Shown: piece by piece, positions 1-10,639 of the stretch
How the letters are laid out: every line of letters starts with the position of its first letter
Position numbering within the stretch: position 1 is the stretch's first letter
Source of the DNA: Prosapia bicincta
Taxonomy: Eukaryota; Arthropoda; Insecta; Hemiptera; Cercopidae
Direction of reading: 5' to 3'
Length of the DNA: 64,000 nucleotides
NCBI GenBank assembly: GCA_036971475.1
Contig: JBAIZL010000003.1
Span: 83,973,595-84,037,594, forward strand
The notes under the pieces: generated by a model
Seen by the model: only the letters and a program-made list of their open reading frames with translations
Databases searched by the model: none
Told to the model about the DNA's origin: nothing
Translations under genes and position numbers: made by a program

Positions 1-291
1 TTATTAGGTTTTTTTTATTATTATTTGGGTCTGAGCCCCCAAAACCCGTCCAGCCCTCGTGGTAGCCAGCCTCTAGCGAGCTACCTCCGTCTCACATGTG
101 CATGCGGTTAGTATCCCTACCGCGAGTGAAGGAAACGGGATTGATTGCCCATGTACCAAGCTCATAAGCTCTTTCCATGGATAATCAGGAGATAGTGAAA
201 TGAAACAGTACGGTAAGTGTCGCGCTAAGAGCGGGATGAAAAAACCTGGCAAGAAAGAAACCCTGCCAGGAAAAATACCGCGACAGATCAT
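1..291 (-). mobile_element. Possible 3' end of a non-LTR retrotransposon (minus strand)
   Basis: Read on the minus strand, an open stretch of about 72 codons (291 to 73) is followed by a G-rich segment and then an A-rich tail of AATAATAATAAAAAAAA type near position 10-25. An ORF end followed by a simple (TAA)n/poly(A) tail is what the 3' end of a LINE looks like. I do not recognise the encoded peptide, so the family is not assigned. A 7-bp inverted repeat (CCTGGCA 245-251, TGCCAGG 264-270) lies within it. It could equally be unrelated unique DNA. Confidence 0.25.
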
Positions 292-813
292 GGAGGCACC
301 ATGGGGGCTTGGATCACCTTATGCTAAGGAATAAGGAGAGGTATTACCTTGCAAATACCTTGTTAGTGAGTCTATGGCAGGAATGTCATGCACCTCTTCT
401 TCTGCTGCCTACTCGAAACTGAAAAGGCATGCAATCAAATTAGTACTTCCGTTGGGTTAAGCTGCTGCCCTGGAGATGTGTTCCTGCGTCACCTGGAACA
501 TAACTGTGATGCAGAATTTATTATGGTTGGATTTAAAACAGAATAGGATTATACGTAGGCGGAATCAACCAGAGAGAGTGGGGATTTTGGGCTTCTGAGC
601 GAATAGGAGGCTCAGATCTTGATGCATGGGCGAGCCTTGTTGCCAAGTCGTCGTTAAACTTCCGTTCCTCGCTCAGCCTCAGTTTAGCTGTGGTACAGTG
701 AGTTACTAGTGGTGAAGCTTGCTTCGTTCTGCAGTTTCAGCTTTGCTTCCCTTCAACAGTCTTTTTCAAAACTCAGAATGTTTTTAATGTCCTTCTATTA
801 CCTCCCACTCTCC

Positions 814-853
<40 letters not shown>

Positions 854-2876
854 TTTACAAATTTTCAATCGTTAATGAAATACGTTTTTATTCTTCCAAT
901 CAAGTTCAAATACATTTTTTTAAACCTATAGTTGATGACAATTGATTTTAATAATTTTTTTCAAATATTTTTAGGTCAATAAGAAATAACAGTGTACTTA
1001 GTAAGTTGTATTACTTCTCATAGCACATAGGCTATATGCTCATTGATGTGGATAACATTGTATCATGAAAAAAGCAAATACTATTATTCTTTATTGACTC
1101 AGTAGTTATTTTTTTCATGTAATATTCCTATCACAAAATTATATAACATGGTAAGTTACTACAAACAAATGGTACCTGGTAGCTAACACAAACTCTCTCA
1201 CATTAATACAAAAGATAAAATGTTCTATTTTTAATAATAATAGAGAACCCTCAAATTATCTAGTTAAATACATTTTTATTTGTATGTAAAAATGTAATTA
1301 TTTACATAAGTTAAAATTATTTTTATGAAGAAATACTTAAAAATATATGCATACAGGGAAAAAAGCCGCAATCTACGTACGAGTATAGGCCTGCAGTACT
1401 CGGCGAAAATGTGACGCGCAGCGTTTAAAAACTTTTCACTCTACCACTTTACTAGCAGCAAACGAAAGGTCCTACCAACATGAAATAAAAAGAATAATAA
1501 TATATAATTAATTATCTCAAACTTTTACGCTTACAAAAAGTTTTTAACCAACAAATACGAAAAATTGTCGCTTACTAACTTTTTAATGTTTGTTAAAGTA
1601 CAACTCTTATTAAATCTAATTTTTTAACGTTCTTTCAAACAAAATATTACCTTTATGGTTTAATATTCTGAATGAGGGAATTATGCTGCTTATACCTGCC
1701 AAGTTTCAAAATTTAGTTCCCACTCTAAGTGCTTTAAACCTTGATTTAAGTGGTAGTTTTTATTAAGTTTTGTACGATGCACGGCGCGGAATTGGAGAAA
1801 TTACGATCTGACAACACCGCATCCCTAACCTACCACAAACCTATTCCTAAACTACTTTAAATCAAAGTTTTTTTATAGTATGTATAATTTATTTTGGTGG
1901 TATGGTGTGAGCTAGGGGGTCAGTAAAGACAGCGGCCGTCTGTGTGTGTCTTGGGTGAGGTCGTATTTACCCACTGAGGAAATGAGTGTGGATGTTGTAT
2001 GTGCGTGACCCTGTTTGTAGAACCTTGTTGTTGAATCCGTGAGGAGCTTTTGTACGACATCTGTGAGAGAACGAAGGAATGTTGTAACTGAGTAGAGAGA
2101 CTGGCAAGTGCTGCTGGAATGGTGTAGCGGTGTTGCCGCCAACCTCGTAACTCAATGAAAGTGGTTCCCAGAGTTCCCGCCAAGGATCAATCGGGTGATC
2201 AATAAAGTGAATAATGTTGAAATGAAACAAAACATGAAATGTTGAAAACCAAGACGTAGGCTACACAATGTTATAATTAGTAGTGAAATTGTTAAACTAG
2301 TTCTTTTAACAGCAAATAGCTTCTGCAACACATGATACGGTATTTGTTTTTGACCCAGTAAATTGATTTTTTAATAACAAGGTAAAATTATTGTAGTGGC
2401 ATATGTCCACTAAACCATTTGTTTATTGGCTATTTTTACGGTTTTAAAATAATTTTTAACATATACAGATTTGTATTCGTACGAAAGGGAAAAACAATCC
2501 ATATCACTTCATTACAAACAAAATACTGTAATTGCCAATTTTCCATCGGGGTGCACTAGAAAATATTTTCACCTCAAAGGAGCCGTGAAACACAGCTCAA
2601 CACAAAACTAAGTGTAATAACTTATTTGTCTATTTGCCCTCAAACACACCATTTAAATTTTAAACAATTTTTGGTGGAGATTGCTAGAGTAACTTGCTTC
2701 ATACCTACTCCGGCAGTTACGACTCTCCTAAACTGTGCCTACCCAAAAAAATAAATCACGAAACCGCCCCTAATCGCAACCGAACTATATTTCCTGTGTA
2801 ATCCAAATTTCGCTAGAAAGGAGACCTACCCGGAGGATTTGACAATATGTCTTCCTAGACATTACAGTTACATTAT
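292..2876. other. AT-rich non-coding region, no recognisable gene
   Basis: About 2.6 kb without a supported gene. Short frames here, including three overlapping minus-strand frames of 76-87 codons at 1912-2230, show no domain or consistent coding pattern and overlap each other in all three frames. A TA microsatellite lies at 818-851. I see no satellite monomers and no retrotransposon domains in this stretch. Its last ~150 bp (from about 2720) may be upstream sequence of the LINE fragment that follows. Confidence 0.6.
818..851. repeat. (TA)n microsatellite
   Basis: An uninterrupted run of alternating T and A about 34 bp long. It produces the IYIYIY stretch in the overlapping short frame, which is not a gene. 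Confidence 0.95.
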
Positions 2877-3130
2877 ATGACCAGGGAAACAATGTTGCTC
2901 GCATCCGTGGTCTTCGCTCCCTGGGTAACGCTAAATGAGCAACAGCGATTCGTTGCTAGTGCGCTGACCAGACGTAGGCTTAATGCGAAATCCGTAGATA
3001 GAATACATAGAACCGGCTCTTCTAAGGGCCTGGACACAGATCTTCGGATTCTCTTCTGGAATGCTGGAGGTCTAAGTAGCAGTAAATTCTCAGAACTGAA
3101 GCGAAACATCCTGTCCAAGGATGTGTATGT
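2877..3130 (+). pseudogene. Non-LTR retrotransposon ORF2 fragment: start of the endonuclease domain
   Basis: The plus-strand frame contains LRILFWNAGGLSSSKFSELK at about residues 56-75. The pattern hydrophobic-x-hydrophobic-x-W-N-x-x-G-L, followed by a K-x-x-E-L helix, is the N-terminal motif of the APE-type endonuclease of LINE ORF2 proteins, in which the Asn is catalytic. Only this first motif is present: the frame runs straight into a TA microsatellite at 3135 and then the 5' LTR of the next element, so the rest of the endonuclease and the reverse transcriptase are missing. The residues upstream of the motif (a basic, Arg-rich stretch) are not recognised. The clade (Jockey, CR1, I or R1-like) cannot be decided from this much sequence. 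Certainly non-functional as it stands. Confidence 0.5.

Positions 3131-3134
<4 letters not shown>

Positions 3135-3190
<56 letters not shown>
3135..3190. repeat. (TA)n microsatellite at the retrotransposon border
   Basis: About 56 bp of TA dinucleotides lie between the LINE fragment and the 5' LTR. The tract abuts the LTR start (AATAAGTAATTT), so it may have grown from, and erased, the element's target duplication. Confidence 0.95.
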
Positions 3191-3192
<2 letters not shown>

Positions 3193-3980
3193 AGTAATTT
3201 AAATATCGATAAATCTTGTGTTAGGAAGTTGGTGTTTAGTTAAATTTAAATTTATAATCACAGTGTAATAAAGGTATCCTTGAGTCAGAGTACCAGATAC
3301 CAATTGTGAGTTAAGTGCTACAAAATCGTCGAACTAATGCCAAGGATTAACGGAACACAAAAAAAGGAAAGAACAAAACAACTAAACAACTAAATTTCTG
3401 GTCAATAAAATAAATATTTCTAATATACAAGTAACTCTAAATTTCAAGAAAAAAGTAATTTTATAAGGCAAGAACCTAAACACGCCCAAAAAGTTTTACA
3501 ATTTATTAGCTGGACAAATTTAAATAATAATAAATAAAATGAATGAAAATAAATAACAGGTTGTTTACCTTATAAGATTTTGGTTCGACAATATAGTCTT
3601 AAATAATTGTATAACTAAATGTAAATTTAACGTTTTTACTTTGTATTTAAATGGCAACAGTAATTAATAATGTTCTGGACTATTAAAGAAATTGTTATAA
3701 CTAAAAATTTCTGTATTTCTTTGTAAGGCCTACTCTAATTAAGTAATTTGGTTGCCATCTTATAAAGAAGAATTGAATCAAAATAATAAAATAAAGGTAG
3801 GTCATAGTGATAAGAAGAATAATTTACAATTTTACAATATAAGAAAAATGTTTAATTAGAATTTTCAGTCGAACAATAGGTAAACTGGCGCCCAACATTT
3901 TAAACAATTAATTAATCAGCAACAATTAAATTCACAAATTTGAAATAACATAGATAAAGCCCAAGGGAAAATATGTTATA
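3189..3980 (+). repeat. 5' LTR
   Basis: Begins AATAAGTAATTTAAAT and ends ATGTTATA. It matches 9817-10639 along its whole length with about 4% substitutions and lacks a ~31-bp segment that the 3' copy has near 10003-10040. It contains AATAAAGG near 3267 as a possible polyadenylation signal. Ends are taken from where the two copies stop matching, so they are accurate to a few bases; neither end has the TG/CA dinucleotides typical of LTRs. It carries an internal TGGCGCCCAAC at 3886-3896. Confidence 0.88.
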
Positions 3981-3983
3981 AAT

Positions 3984-4002
3984 TGGCTACTGAACGTGGG
4001 GC
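3984..4002 (+). other. Probable primer-binding site (tRNA-Lys-like, diverged)
   Basis: TGGCTACTGAACGTGGGGC lies 3 bp after the LTR end. The commonly used tRNA-Lys site in gypsy-type elements and some retroviruses is TGGCGCCCAACGTGGGGC. The first four and last ten bases match, and the middle differs. The first eleven bases of the canonical site occur instead inside the LTR, about 100 bp upstream. Confidence 0.55.
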
Positions 4003-4188
4003 TATTTTGAAATTGCATCAAAATTTAAATGTATTGACCAGTAGACCTAGTAGAGTATTATTGTATCAATAAGAATTGTCTAGCATAAGTTGTTATATTA
4101 ATTAATGAGAAAGTGAAATAGTGTAAGAGGGCAAATAGATAGATACACGCTTAGACGCAGTATAAGAATACGCGACAAAAATTTCAAA

Positions 4189-5283
4189 ATGGAACATCAA
4201 AATACACAAGAAACACAAGTAAGACAGATGAGACGTACGGAAGACGGGTTCGGAGACGTAGAAGGGGCGAGAGTAACAGAAAATGTGAATGAAGAGATAA
4301 GGCTTTTGGGGACAGAGAGCACAACAGGCATGGGGACTAATAATGATATTACAGTAGGAACACTAGGAGACAATGATATTTTGAGGGAAATATTAAAAAA
4401 GTTAAAGAATCTTGATGATAACATGACTAAAACAAATGACAATATAACAAAGACAAATGAAAATATTGACCAAAATAAAAGAGACATGGATAATAAATTA
4501 ATAGAAATAAATGACAATATAAAAAAGAATAGGGAAGACTTGAATAAGGAAATCACAAAAATGGGGGAGAATTTTGACAACAAATTAAGGAAACTGGATG
4601 AAGGATGGGGGGGGGGAGAAATTGCAACACTTAATAACAAGTTAATGGTAACCGAAACAAATTTTCTAGAAACACTAGATAAAAAAATATTAGTGTCAGG
4701 TCAAAATACACAAGGATTACACCAAGAATATTTACAAAAAATTGATAGCCGATTAGACGACATAAGCCGTGAAATTTAAAATACGCAGGGAAAGATCGTG
4801 ACGATTGAAGAAACATGCGCAGATCAATATAACAGACAAACGGGTTACCTAGAGACTTTGAAAACGACAATTGACAAGAGAATAACAGATAATAGCGGAG
4901 AATTTGAGCCAAAATTGAGAAAATTAGACGAAAATATTGAACAGATAAGAAAACAAATAAATTCGACAGAAAACCGAAGAGATAATAATCTTATAACACC
5001 AATAAACACGAATATAATGTTTTCGGAAGATGAAAGAATACCTATGGCATTTCTGAACGAGCTTATGGGGTTACATGAAAAGTATTACCAGGGAACAGGT
5101 TTAGAATGGATAATGCAACATCTACGCGGGCCAGCTGCCAATTGGTTTAGATTACATTCAGAAAGCTTTAAACAGTTCGGGGATTTTATCTTTGCATTTA
5201 AACAAAAATTCTGGAGTGAATTAATACAGGGGCGTGTTCGGATGAGCTGGAGTTTGGTAAATATAATTACAGGGGGCAGTTGA
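4189..5283 (+). pseudogene. gag: gag remnant
   Basis: The ATG at 4189 opens a 196-codon frame that ends at a TAA (4777-4779); the same frame reopens immediately and runs to a TGA at 5281. The N-terminal part (to about residue 190) is highly charged with heptad-like DN/K repeats and probably forms a coiled coil. From about 5030 the sequence matches the Ty3/gypsy capsid (Retrotrans_gag) pattern: a short helix with Tyr-Tyr, then LRGPAANWFR, then F-x-x-F-K-Q-K-F-W. After about 5240 homology appears to continue in another frame, so there is a frameshift as well as the in-frame stop. A run of ten G at 4607-4616 is a likely slippage site. I see no CCHC zinc knuckle before 5700. The product would have been the structural capsid protein. 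It cannot be made intact. Confidence 0.8.
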
Positions 5284-5735
5284 ACATGGTAGAATATGTA
5301 CAACGAAATTTATTATGGTTTAAAGGACTCGAAGTGAGACTTCCAGATGATACGTAAGCTAGCCAAACATTTTGATCTTAACATGGCCATTGCACTGGTG
5401 ACGGGGGAATTAAAACTAATGGCGAATTTGTCGACCTAGTAACAGAGTTTCATTATCTGCACCTACAAAGACAAGCGAACGGCAGTCGGGACAGGAATTT
5501 GTCAAGAGAGCAACGACCTGACCTTTGGAATAACGAAAATAGCTGGGAGACAGGGTATTGTCAGAACGACTATCGGAGTAAACAGCTGGACAGGGTAGAC
5601 AACATAAGGGTGATGTCATAAATTATCATCCCAAGCCCTCTACAAGTGCATGAAACGAGGACGCTGACCCTAGCCAGGTACCTAACTCTAGTAAAATAAC
5701 CAACTGTAGGAAACTAATTGCAGAAATACGAGACA
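5284..5735 (+). pseudogene. gag-pol junction remnant
   Basis: Between the last gag frame and the protease motif there is about 450 bp with no frame longer than some 60 codons. Short stretches of gag-like sequence can be followed in alternating frames to about 5360; beyond that I recognise nothing. A CCHC nucleocapsid motif would be expected here in many gypsy elements but is not visible. Confidence 0.5.
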
Positions 5736-6285
5736 TTTTAAATGAAGACGAAGTTTGTGTTGAACCATCATTAGAATTAGAAAATTGCCCTGAACTTGAA
5801 ATCCGATTGGGGGATATTAAAACTGTTGCTTTGATAGATTCGGGAAGTCAGTTTAATGTAATGTCAGAAGATTTTTATAGTAAGAACAAGGAGCTGTTAG
5901 AGGATTCGTCAGATTGGAGAATGTCAAACATAAGAGTTATGGGAGCGTTGGGTCAGAAGTCTAAAGCTATAAAAAATCAAATGTAACTACTGTAGGAATA
6001 GGGAAATATTAAGTGGAAACACTTTTCATAATTGTACCAGGTCTGTTTAAAACTTGCATATTAGGCATAAACTTTTTAATAAAAAATGAAACTATTATCG
6101 ATTTTGTAGAGAGAACAGTCGAATTTAATGCCAAATGTAATGATCGATTAAAGAAAGAAAAAAAAATAATTAAGTTCTATAATAATGAAAAAACAAAATT
6201 GGATTTTAATGTCATAATGAACTATAAGGAAGAAAGATTAGGAATAATAGAAAAAAAAAAATTGGAATTAGAGAATATAAAATAG
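5736..6285 (+). pseudogene. Retropepsin-like protease remnant
   Basis: The active-site triad of an aspartic protease, LIDSGSQFNV, is encoded at about 5828-5857 (Asp codon 5837, plus frame 2). The second diagnostic motif, a hydrophobic-hydrophobic-Gly (CILGINFL, 6055-6078), lies in frame 1 within a segment starting at a GTG near 6013. The two halves of the domain are therefore separated by a frameshift between about 5980 and 6012. The family cleaves the Gag-Pol polyprotein. A Lys/Glu-rich linker follows to 6285 and ends at a stop, so the link to the RT is also broken. Confidence 0.75.
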
Positions 6286-6387
6286 AGATTATCTATAAGT
6301 AAAAACAAATTTTTAGTGAGCAACCAGGGTTAATTACTACCTATGAGCATGAATTCACCGTAACTGATACGAGACCATAAAAGCAAA

Positions 6388-7165
6388 ATAGTTGGCTTGT
6401 GGCAATTAAATTTTAGGGAGGCAGTCAACACTGAAATAGAAAGGATGCTAAAATTAAATATTATAGAAAGAGCCAAAAGTCCATACGTAAACAGAATAGT
6501 ACCTGTGTTTAAAAAGGATGGTACAGTCAGGATCTGCTTAGATGCTAGAGAAATTAATAAGAGATCGTTACCTGACTATGAAGGAAACTTACCGATTCAA
6601 GATCTACTCACAAAATGTAGAGGTTATAAGGTTATGTCTTCTATCTATTTGACCAGTAGCTATCCCATTAAAAACCAACTGCAGGGACTTTACGGGATTC
6701 CTACATAATGGACTGTGTTATCGTTTCAAAACGGTACCATTTAGATTAAGCTCTAGTCTAGCTAGTCTTACAAGGAGTTTTGATTCCATACTAACCAAGG
6801 AAGCAAGGAAATATTTGATTATTTACGTTGATGACATTTTATGTTTGTCTAAATCATTCGATGAACACCTAGAACAACTAGAGATAATTTTTAAGATTTT
6901 TAAAGATGCAAACGTAACTGTCAATTTCAATAAGTCGCAGTTTTGTAGAAGGGAGCTTGAATATTTAGGACACACTTTAAAAGTGGAAGGAATTCAGCCA
7001 AGTGAAGAAAAGGTCAGAGCAATAAATCAATTTCCAAGGCCTAGAAATTCGAGACAAATAAAAGGATTTCTTGGGCTCATAAATTTCTATCACCGTTTTG
7101 TAAAGAACAGCGCATCAATTACCGCACCATTACAACAACTGTTGAAGAAGGGATGTAGGTTCAAA
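6388..7165 (+). pseudogene. pol: Reverse transcriptase remnant
   Basis: The N-terminal RT blocks are readable in frame 1 at 6397-6708: a basic stretch ending I-I-E-R-A-K-S-P-Y, then P-V-F-K-K-D-G-T-V-R-I-C-L-D-A-R-E-I-N-K, typical of Ty3/gypsy RT. Between about 6690 and 6815 the frame is lost. The catalytic YVDD (6824-6835) is read in frame 2, followed by the gypsy-type YLGH motif (6962-6973) and the GFLGLINFYHRFV segment (about 7066-7104). The first catalytic Asp block near 6650-6670 is altered at the break. The function in the family is copying element RNA into cDNA, primed by a tRNA. This copy cannot make a continuous enzyme. Confidence 0.88.
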
Positions 7166-7650
7166 TGGTCTAAAGAACAAGAAGATGGCTTTATACAAAT
7201 AAAGACAATATTTTTAGACCGAATAATGTTAGCATATCCAATACTAAATAAACGGTATTACCTGCAGTGTGACGCGAGTGGATATGCTTTAGGCGGACAA
7301 TTATTCCAATATGATGAAGAAGAACGTATTGCCGTGATTGGGTACACAAGTAGAACATTTAAAGGAGCTGAACTGAACTACAGTACGACAGAGAAGGAGC
7401 TTCTGAGTATTGTGCATAATCTCAAAAAATTCAGATGTTTTGTGTTGGGGAACCCTTGAACGGTGATTACAGATAATAAGGCCCTATCATACATTAACAA
7501 CTGTAAACTGTTTAACGCTCGTAAGACCCGCTGGATGTTACTTATACAGGAGTATAACTTTGAAATAAAACACTGCAACGGAAAAGATAATATTGTAGCC
7601 GACGCATTAGGCAGACACCCGGGTGAAGACAACATAGAAACAAATCAAGA
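7166..7650 (+). pseudogene. RNase H remnant with in-frame stop
   Basis: In the same frame as the second half of the RT. Recognisable landmarks are YYLQCDASGYALGGQL with the first Asp (codon 7271), T-E-K-E-L-L with the catalytic Glu (7391), a TGA stop at 7457-7459, and then V-I-T-D-N-K-A-L with the next Asp (7472) just beyond the stop. The stop replaces one residue in a very conserved stretch and the frame is otherwise kept, so it looks like a single substitution or small change. The segment ends with N-I-V-A-D-A-L-G-R. In the family this domain removes the RNA strand of the hybrid. Confidence 0.85.
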
Positions 7651-8898
7651 CAGTAATTTCATTCAAATACGTAATAAATTTGACCACAAGGTTTTGGATA
7701 TGTTGAAACATATACAGACCATTCAAGACAAAGACCATAAAACAAAACTTATAGTTAATAAATTAAAGAATTCATCGGACAAATTACACCAGCATTACAA
7801 ATTATGGGAAGGCAAGTTATATCGTCGAGATAAAGGTCATTTCAAGTTATACATACCAGACAATATCAAAAGGAATCTAATCACTGAAATACATACTCAC
7901 TTTGGCCACTTAGGTATTGACAAGAGTTATCAATCATTTCAAGAAGATTTCGCAGCGGATCATCTAAGTAAAGACATCGAACAAATAGTCAAATCATGTG
8001 AAATATGCCAGAAATGCAAACATGACATACGACATAGAGTTGGGGAAATGGATTGTATCATACCAAAGACAAAGGAGAATTGTTATCTATAGATTACTGT
8101 GGTCCTTTACCAAAGGGAAAAAGTGGTGTAAAATATATTTTGGTTTTCATTGACGTATTCACTAAATATGTACAGCTTTATAATGTCAATAGACCTACAA
8201 CGACTATTACACTAAGGAGATTGCAAGATTACTGCAATAGACATGGAAAACCGCAGGCTATCATCACGGATAATGGAACGCAATTTACTGCAAGAAGATG
8301 GAAAGAGGAACTCCAGCAAATTCAAATAAAAACACTACACACTTCTGTGAGGAACCCACAAAGTAACAGAGCGGAGAGAACCATGAGACAACTGAATCAA
8401 CTTTTCAGAATATTATTAAAAGAAAATCATAGGAATTGGGAATTACTATTGGAGGATGTACAAACGATAATCAACGAAACATTTCAAGAAACAATTAGAG
8501 TTACTCCACATGAAGCACAATTTGGAAGAAAACCGAAAAGAATATGGGACGAATTTATAAAAATGCCAGAGAATGAAAGTGAAAAAATCGTCAACACCGC
8601 CGAAATTTATTTACGAATGAAAAGGAAAAGGGAAAACTGTGTCAAGAAATTTAATCAAGAAAACCAGTTAACCGAATATGAAGTAGGAGATTTAGTGTTG
8701 ATCAGGGCACTAAATACATCTAATGTGGAAAAGGGGATATACGGGAAATTTTTAGAATTATTCAAAGGACCATATAGGGTAATTGAGAAATATGGGAAGT
8801 CTAGCTACCTAGTTGCCACTCTAGAAAACGATGTTGTAAAAGTAAAATTTAATGTTAGAAGTTTAAAAATATATATCAAATCAGTAATAGTGGATTAG
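7651..8898 (+). pseudogene. Integrase remnant (zinc-binding, DDE core, GPY module)
   Basis: A zinc-binding region with HTHFGHLG and C-E-I-C lies at about 7880-8010 in frame 2. That frame stops at 8092, while the catalytic core continues in frame 1 from about 8060, so there is a frameshift in the linker. Core residues: Asp in IDYCGP (8092), Asp in ITDNGTQF (8269), Glu in RAERT (8374). By my count 34 residues separate the second Asp and the Glu, one fewer than the usual 35, and the expected Gly-Gln/Pro pair before the Glu is shortened; this suggests a one-codon deletion next to the active site. C-terminally there is a GDLVL motif and FKGPYRV, the GPY/F module of gypsy elements. The frame ends at TAG (8896). 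The family inserts the cDNA into chromosomes. Confidence 0.88.
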
Positions 8899-9816
8899 AA
8901 TTAAATAAACTTCAATAAAATCTGTCAGACTATTAACTATAATAAACTGTTAGATATTTTGTTTAGAAAGAGACATGTGTAAGTAAGGTTGTAAATATTT
9001 AAGGGGACAAAAATGTTGATGGTCAGCAAAAGAAGGACTTTGTGAAAAAAAAGGTTTCTGTTGTGGAAAGAGACAATAAGAAACAGGTAGCTAAGAAGGA
9101 ACCTTTGTGTAAGAGACAATGAAAAGGGACTTTATGGGTAGATTTGTGACAGCAATCGAGTTGTAGCAGTTTGAGTTTCATGTCACTAGTGTATAAGAAA
9201 TTAGAGTAAGTTAGTAAATATGTCTAGATTAATCTATTTAAAAATTTAAAAAAGTTTTTAAACAAAAAGTTTTCATTTATTTAAATCTAAAAAAAAAGAA
9301 AAAAAGCAAATAATAGAATTGTTTAAATTTATAATCACAGAAAATTTTTGTTGGGGACAAATTATAATGTTAAATTTATAAATATTAATAAAAAAAATAA
9401 TAATAAAAACTAAAACATTAACAGTAAGCAATACTTGCAAAAGTTGACTTAGTAAAAGCTGACAAAGAAATACATTTAACAATAACAAAAAAGTTTGAAA
9501 AAAAAGTAGTTAAGGAAACAAACAATTTGTAAAACCCTTCGAGAACTAGGGTAGAGTTTTTTGTTAGAATTTAGAAAGTTGAAAGGGACGGGAGAGAACG
9601 ACGGATGTGTCAAGTACACTTTAAAAAAATAATAATTTATAGGACAGTTTTACTGCAAATTTTCAAAAACAATGGATAGTTTAAAAAAAAGATAACGTAC
9701 AAATTTCAAATTTGATTGGTGGAAGTCAAGATCGATGTTTTTCATTGGGTAGAAAATGAACGAGAAGGGGAAATACGCGGTAAACAGATTCAAGAACAGA
9801 AAAAGAGAGATAAAAA
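8899..9816 (+). other. 3' non-coding part of the retrotransposon, no env
   Basis: About 920 bp between the integrase stop and the 3' LTR. It is very A-rich on the plus strand and has no frame with membrane or signal-peptide character on the plus strand, so there is no sign of an envelope gene. It ends in a purine-rich stretch. Confidence 0.7.
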
Positions 9817-9818
9817 AA
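9792..9818 (+). other. Purine-rich tract before the 3' LTR
   Basis: AAGAACAGAAAAAGAGAG continues into an A run directly before the 3' LTR start, interrupted only by one C and one T. Its position is where plus-strand priming occurs in LTR retrotransposons. Confidence 0.6.
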
Positions 9819-10639
9819 TAAGTAATTTAAATGTCGATAAATCTTGTGCTAGGAAGTTGGTGTTTAGTTAAATTTAAATTTATAATCACAGTGTAATAAA
9901 GGTATCCTTGAGTCAGAGTACCAGATACCAATTGTGAGTTAAATGCTAAAAAAATCGTCGAACTAATGCCAAGGATTAACGGAAGACAAAAAAAGGAAAG
10001 AACGTCACTGCACTTGAGTAAAAACTTTGATAAAAAATTAATTAAACAACTAAATTTCTGGTCAATAAAATAAATAACTCTAATATACAAGTAGCTCTAA
10101 ATTTCAAGAAAAAAGAAATTTTATAAGGCAAGAACCTAAACACGCCAAAAAAGTTTTACAATTTATTAGCTGGACAAATTTAAATAATAATAAATAAAAT
10201 GAATGAAAATAAATAACAGGTTGTTTACCTTATAAGATTTTAGTTCGACAATATAGTCTTAATTAATTGTATAACTAAATGTAAATTTAGCTTTTCTACT
10301 TTGTATTTAACTGGCAACAGTAATTAATAATGTTCTGGACTATTAAAGTAATTGTTATAACTAACAATTTTAGTATTTCTTTGTAAGGCCTACTCTAATT
10401 AAGTAATTTGGTTGCCATCTTATAAAGAAAAATTGAATTAAAATAATAAATTAAAGGTAGGTCATAGTGATCAGAAGTATAATTTACAATTATACAATAT
10501 AAGAAAAATGTTTAATTAGAATTTTAAGTCGAACAATAGGTAAACTGGCGCCCAACACTTTAAACAATTAATTAATCAGCAACAAATAATTTCACAAATT
10601 TGAAATAACATAGATAAAGCCCAAGGGAAACATGTTATA
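9817..10639 (+). repeat. 3' LTR
   Basis: The second copy of the LTR at 3189-3980, in the same orientation, with a ~31-bp extra segment near 10003-10040. It ends ATGTTATA at 10639, and the next bases (GTATCCAAAGGGAG) are satellite. It also contains the internal TGGCGCCCAAC at 10546-10556. Confidence 0.88.

Larger units (their letters stand above)
3189..10639 (+). mobile_element. Degenerate Ty3/gypsy-type LTR retrotransposon
   Basis: A complete but decayed element of about 7.45 kb with two LTRs, a primer-binding site, gag, protease, RT, RNase H and integrase in gypsy order (integrase last), a purine-rich tract and no env. The LTR copies (792 and 823 bp) differ at roughly 33 positions that I can count plus a ~31-bp indel, i.e. 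about 4%, so the insertion is not recent. Coding remnants are interrupted by in-frame stops (4777, 7457) and several frameshifts. The integrase ends with a GPY-type module (FKGPYRV). The left flank is a TA tract and the right flank is the 99-bp satellite; no target duplication is visible. The element is oriented left to right and cannot encode a working polyprotein. Confidence 0.92.

Noticed and set aside
1912..2230. Three overlapping minus-strand frames of 76-87 codons
   Set aside because: They overlap in all three frames with no domain or bias favouring one, as expected by chance.
4197..4640. 147-codon minus-strand frame opposite gag
   Set aside because: It is the antisense shadow of the charged gag N-terminus, and gag on the plus strand has the recognisable capsid motif.
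8899..9816. Possible env gene of the retrotransposon, including minus-strand frames of 60-71 codons
   Set aside because: No plus-strand frame of useful length and no signal-peptide or membrane pattern; the minus-strand frames are translations of an A-rich strand.
3189..10639. Whether the LTR element's LTRs match the 1,138-bp insertion at 26352
   Set aside because: Ends, length and internal sequence differ; I see no shared stretch, so they are separate families.
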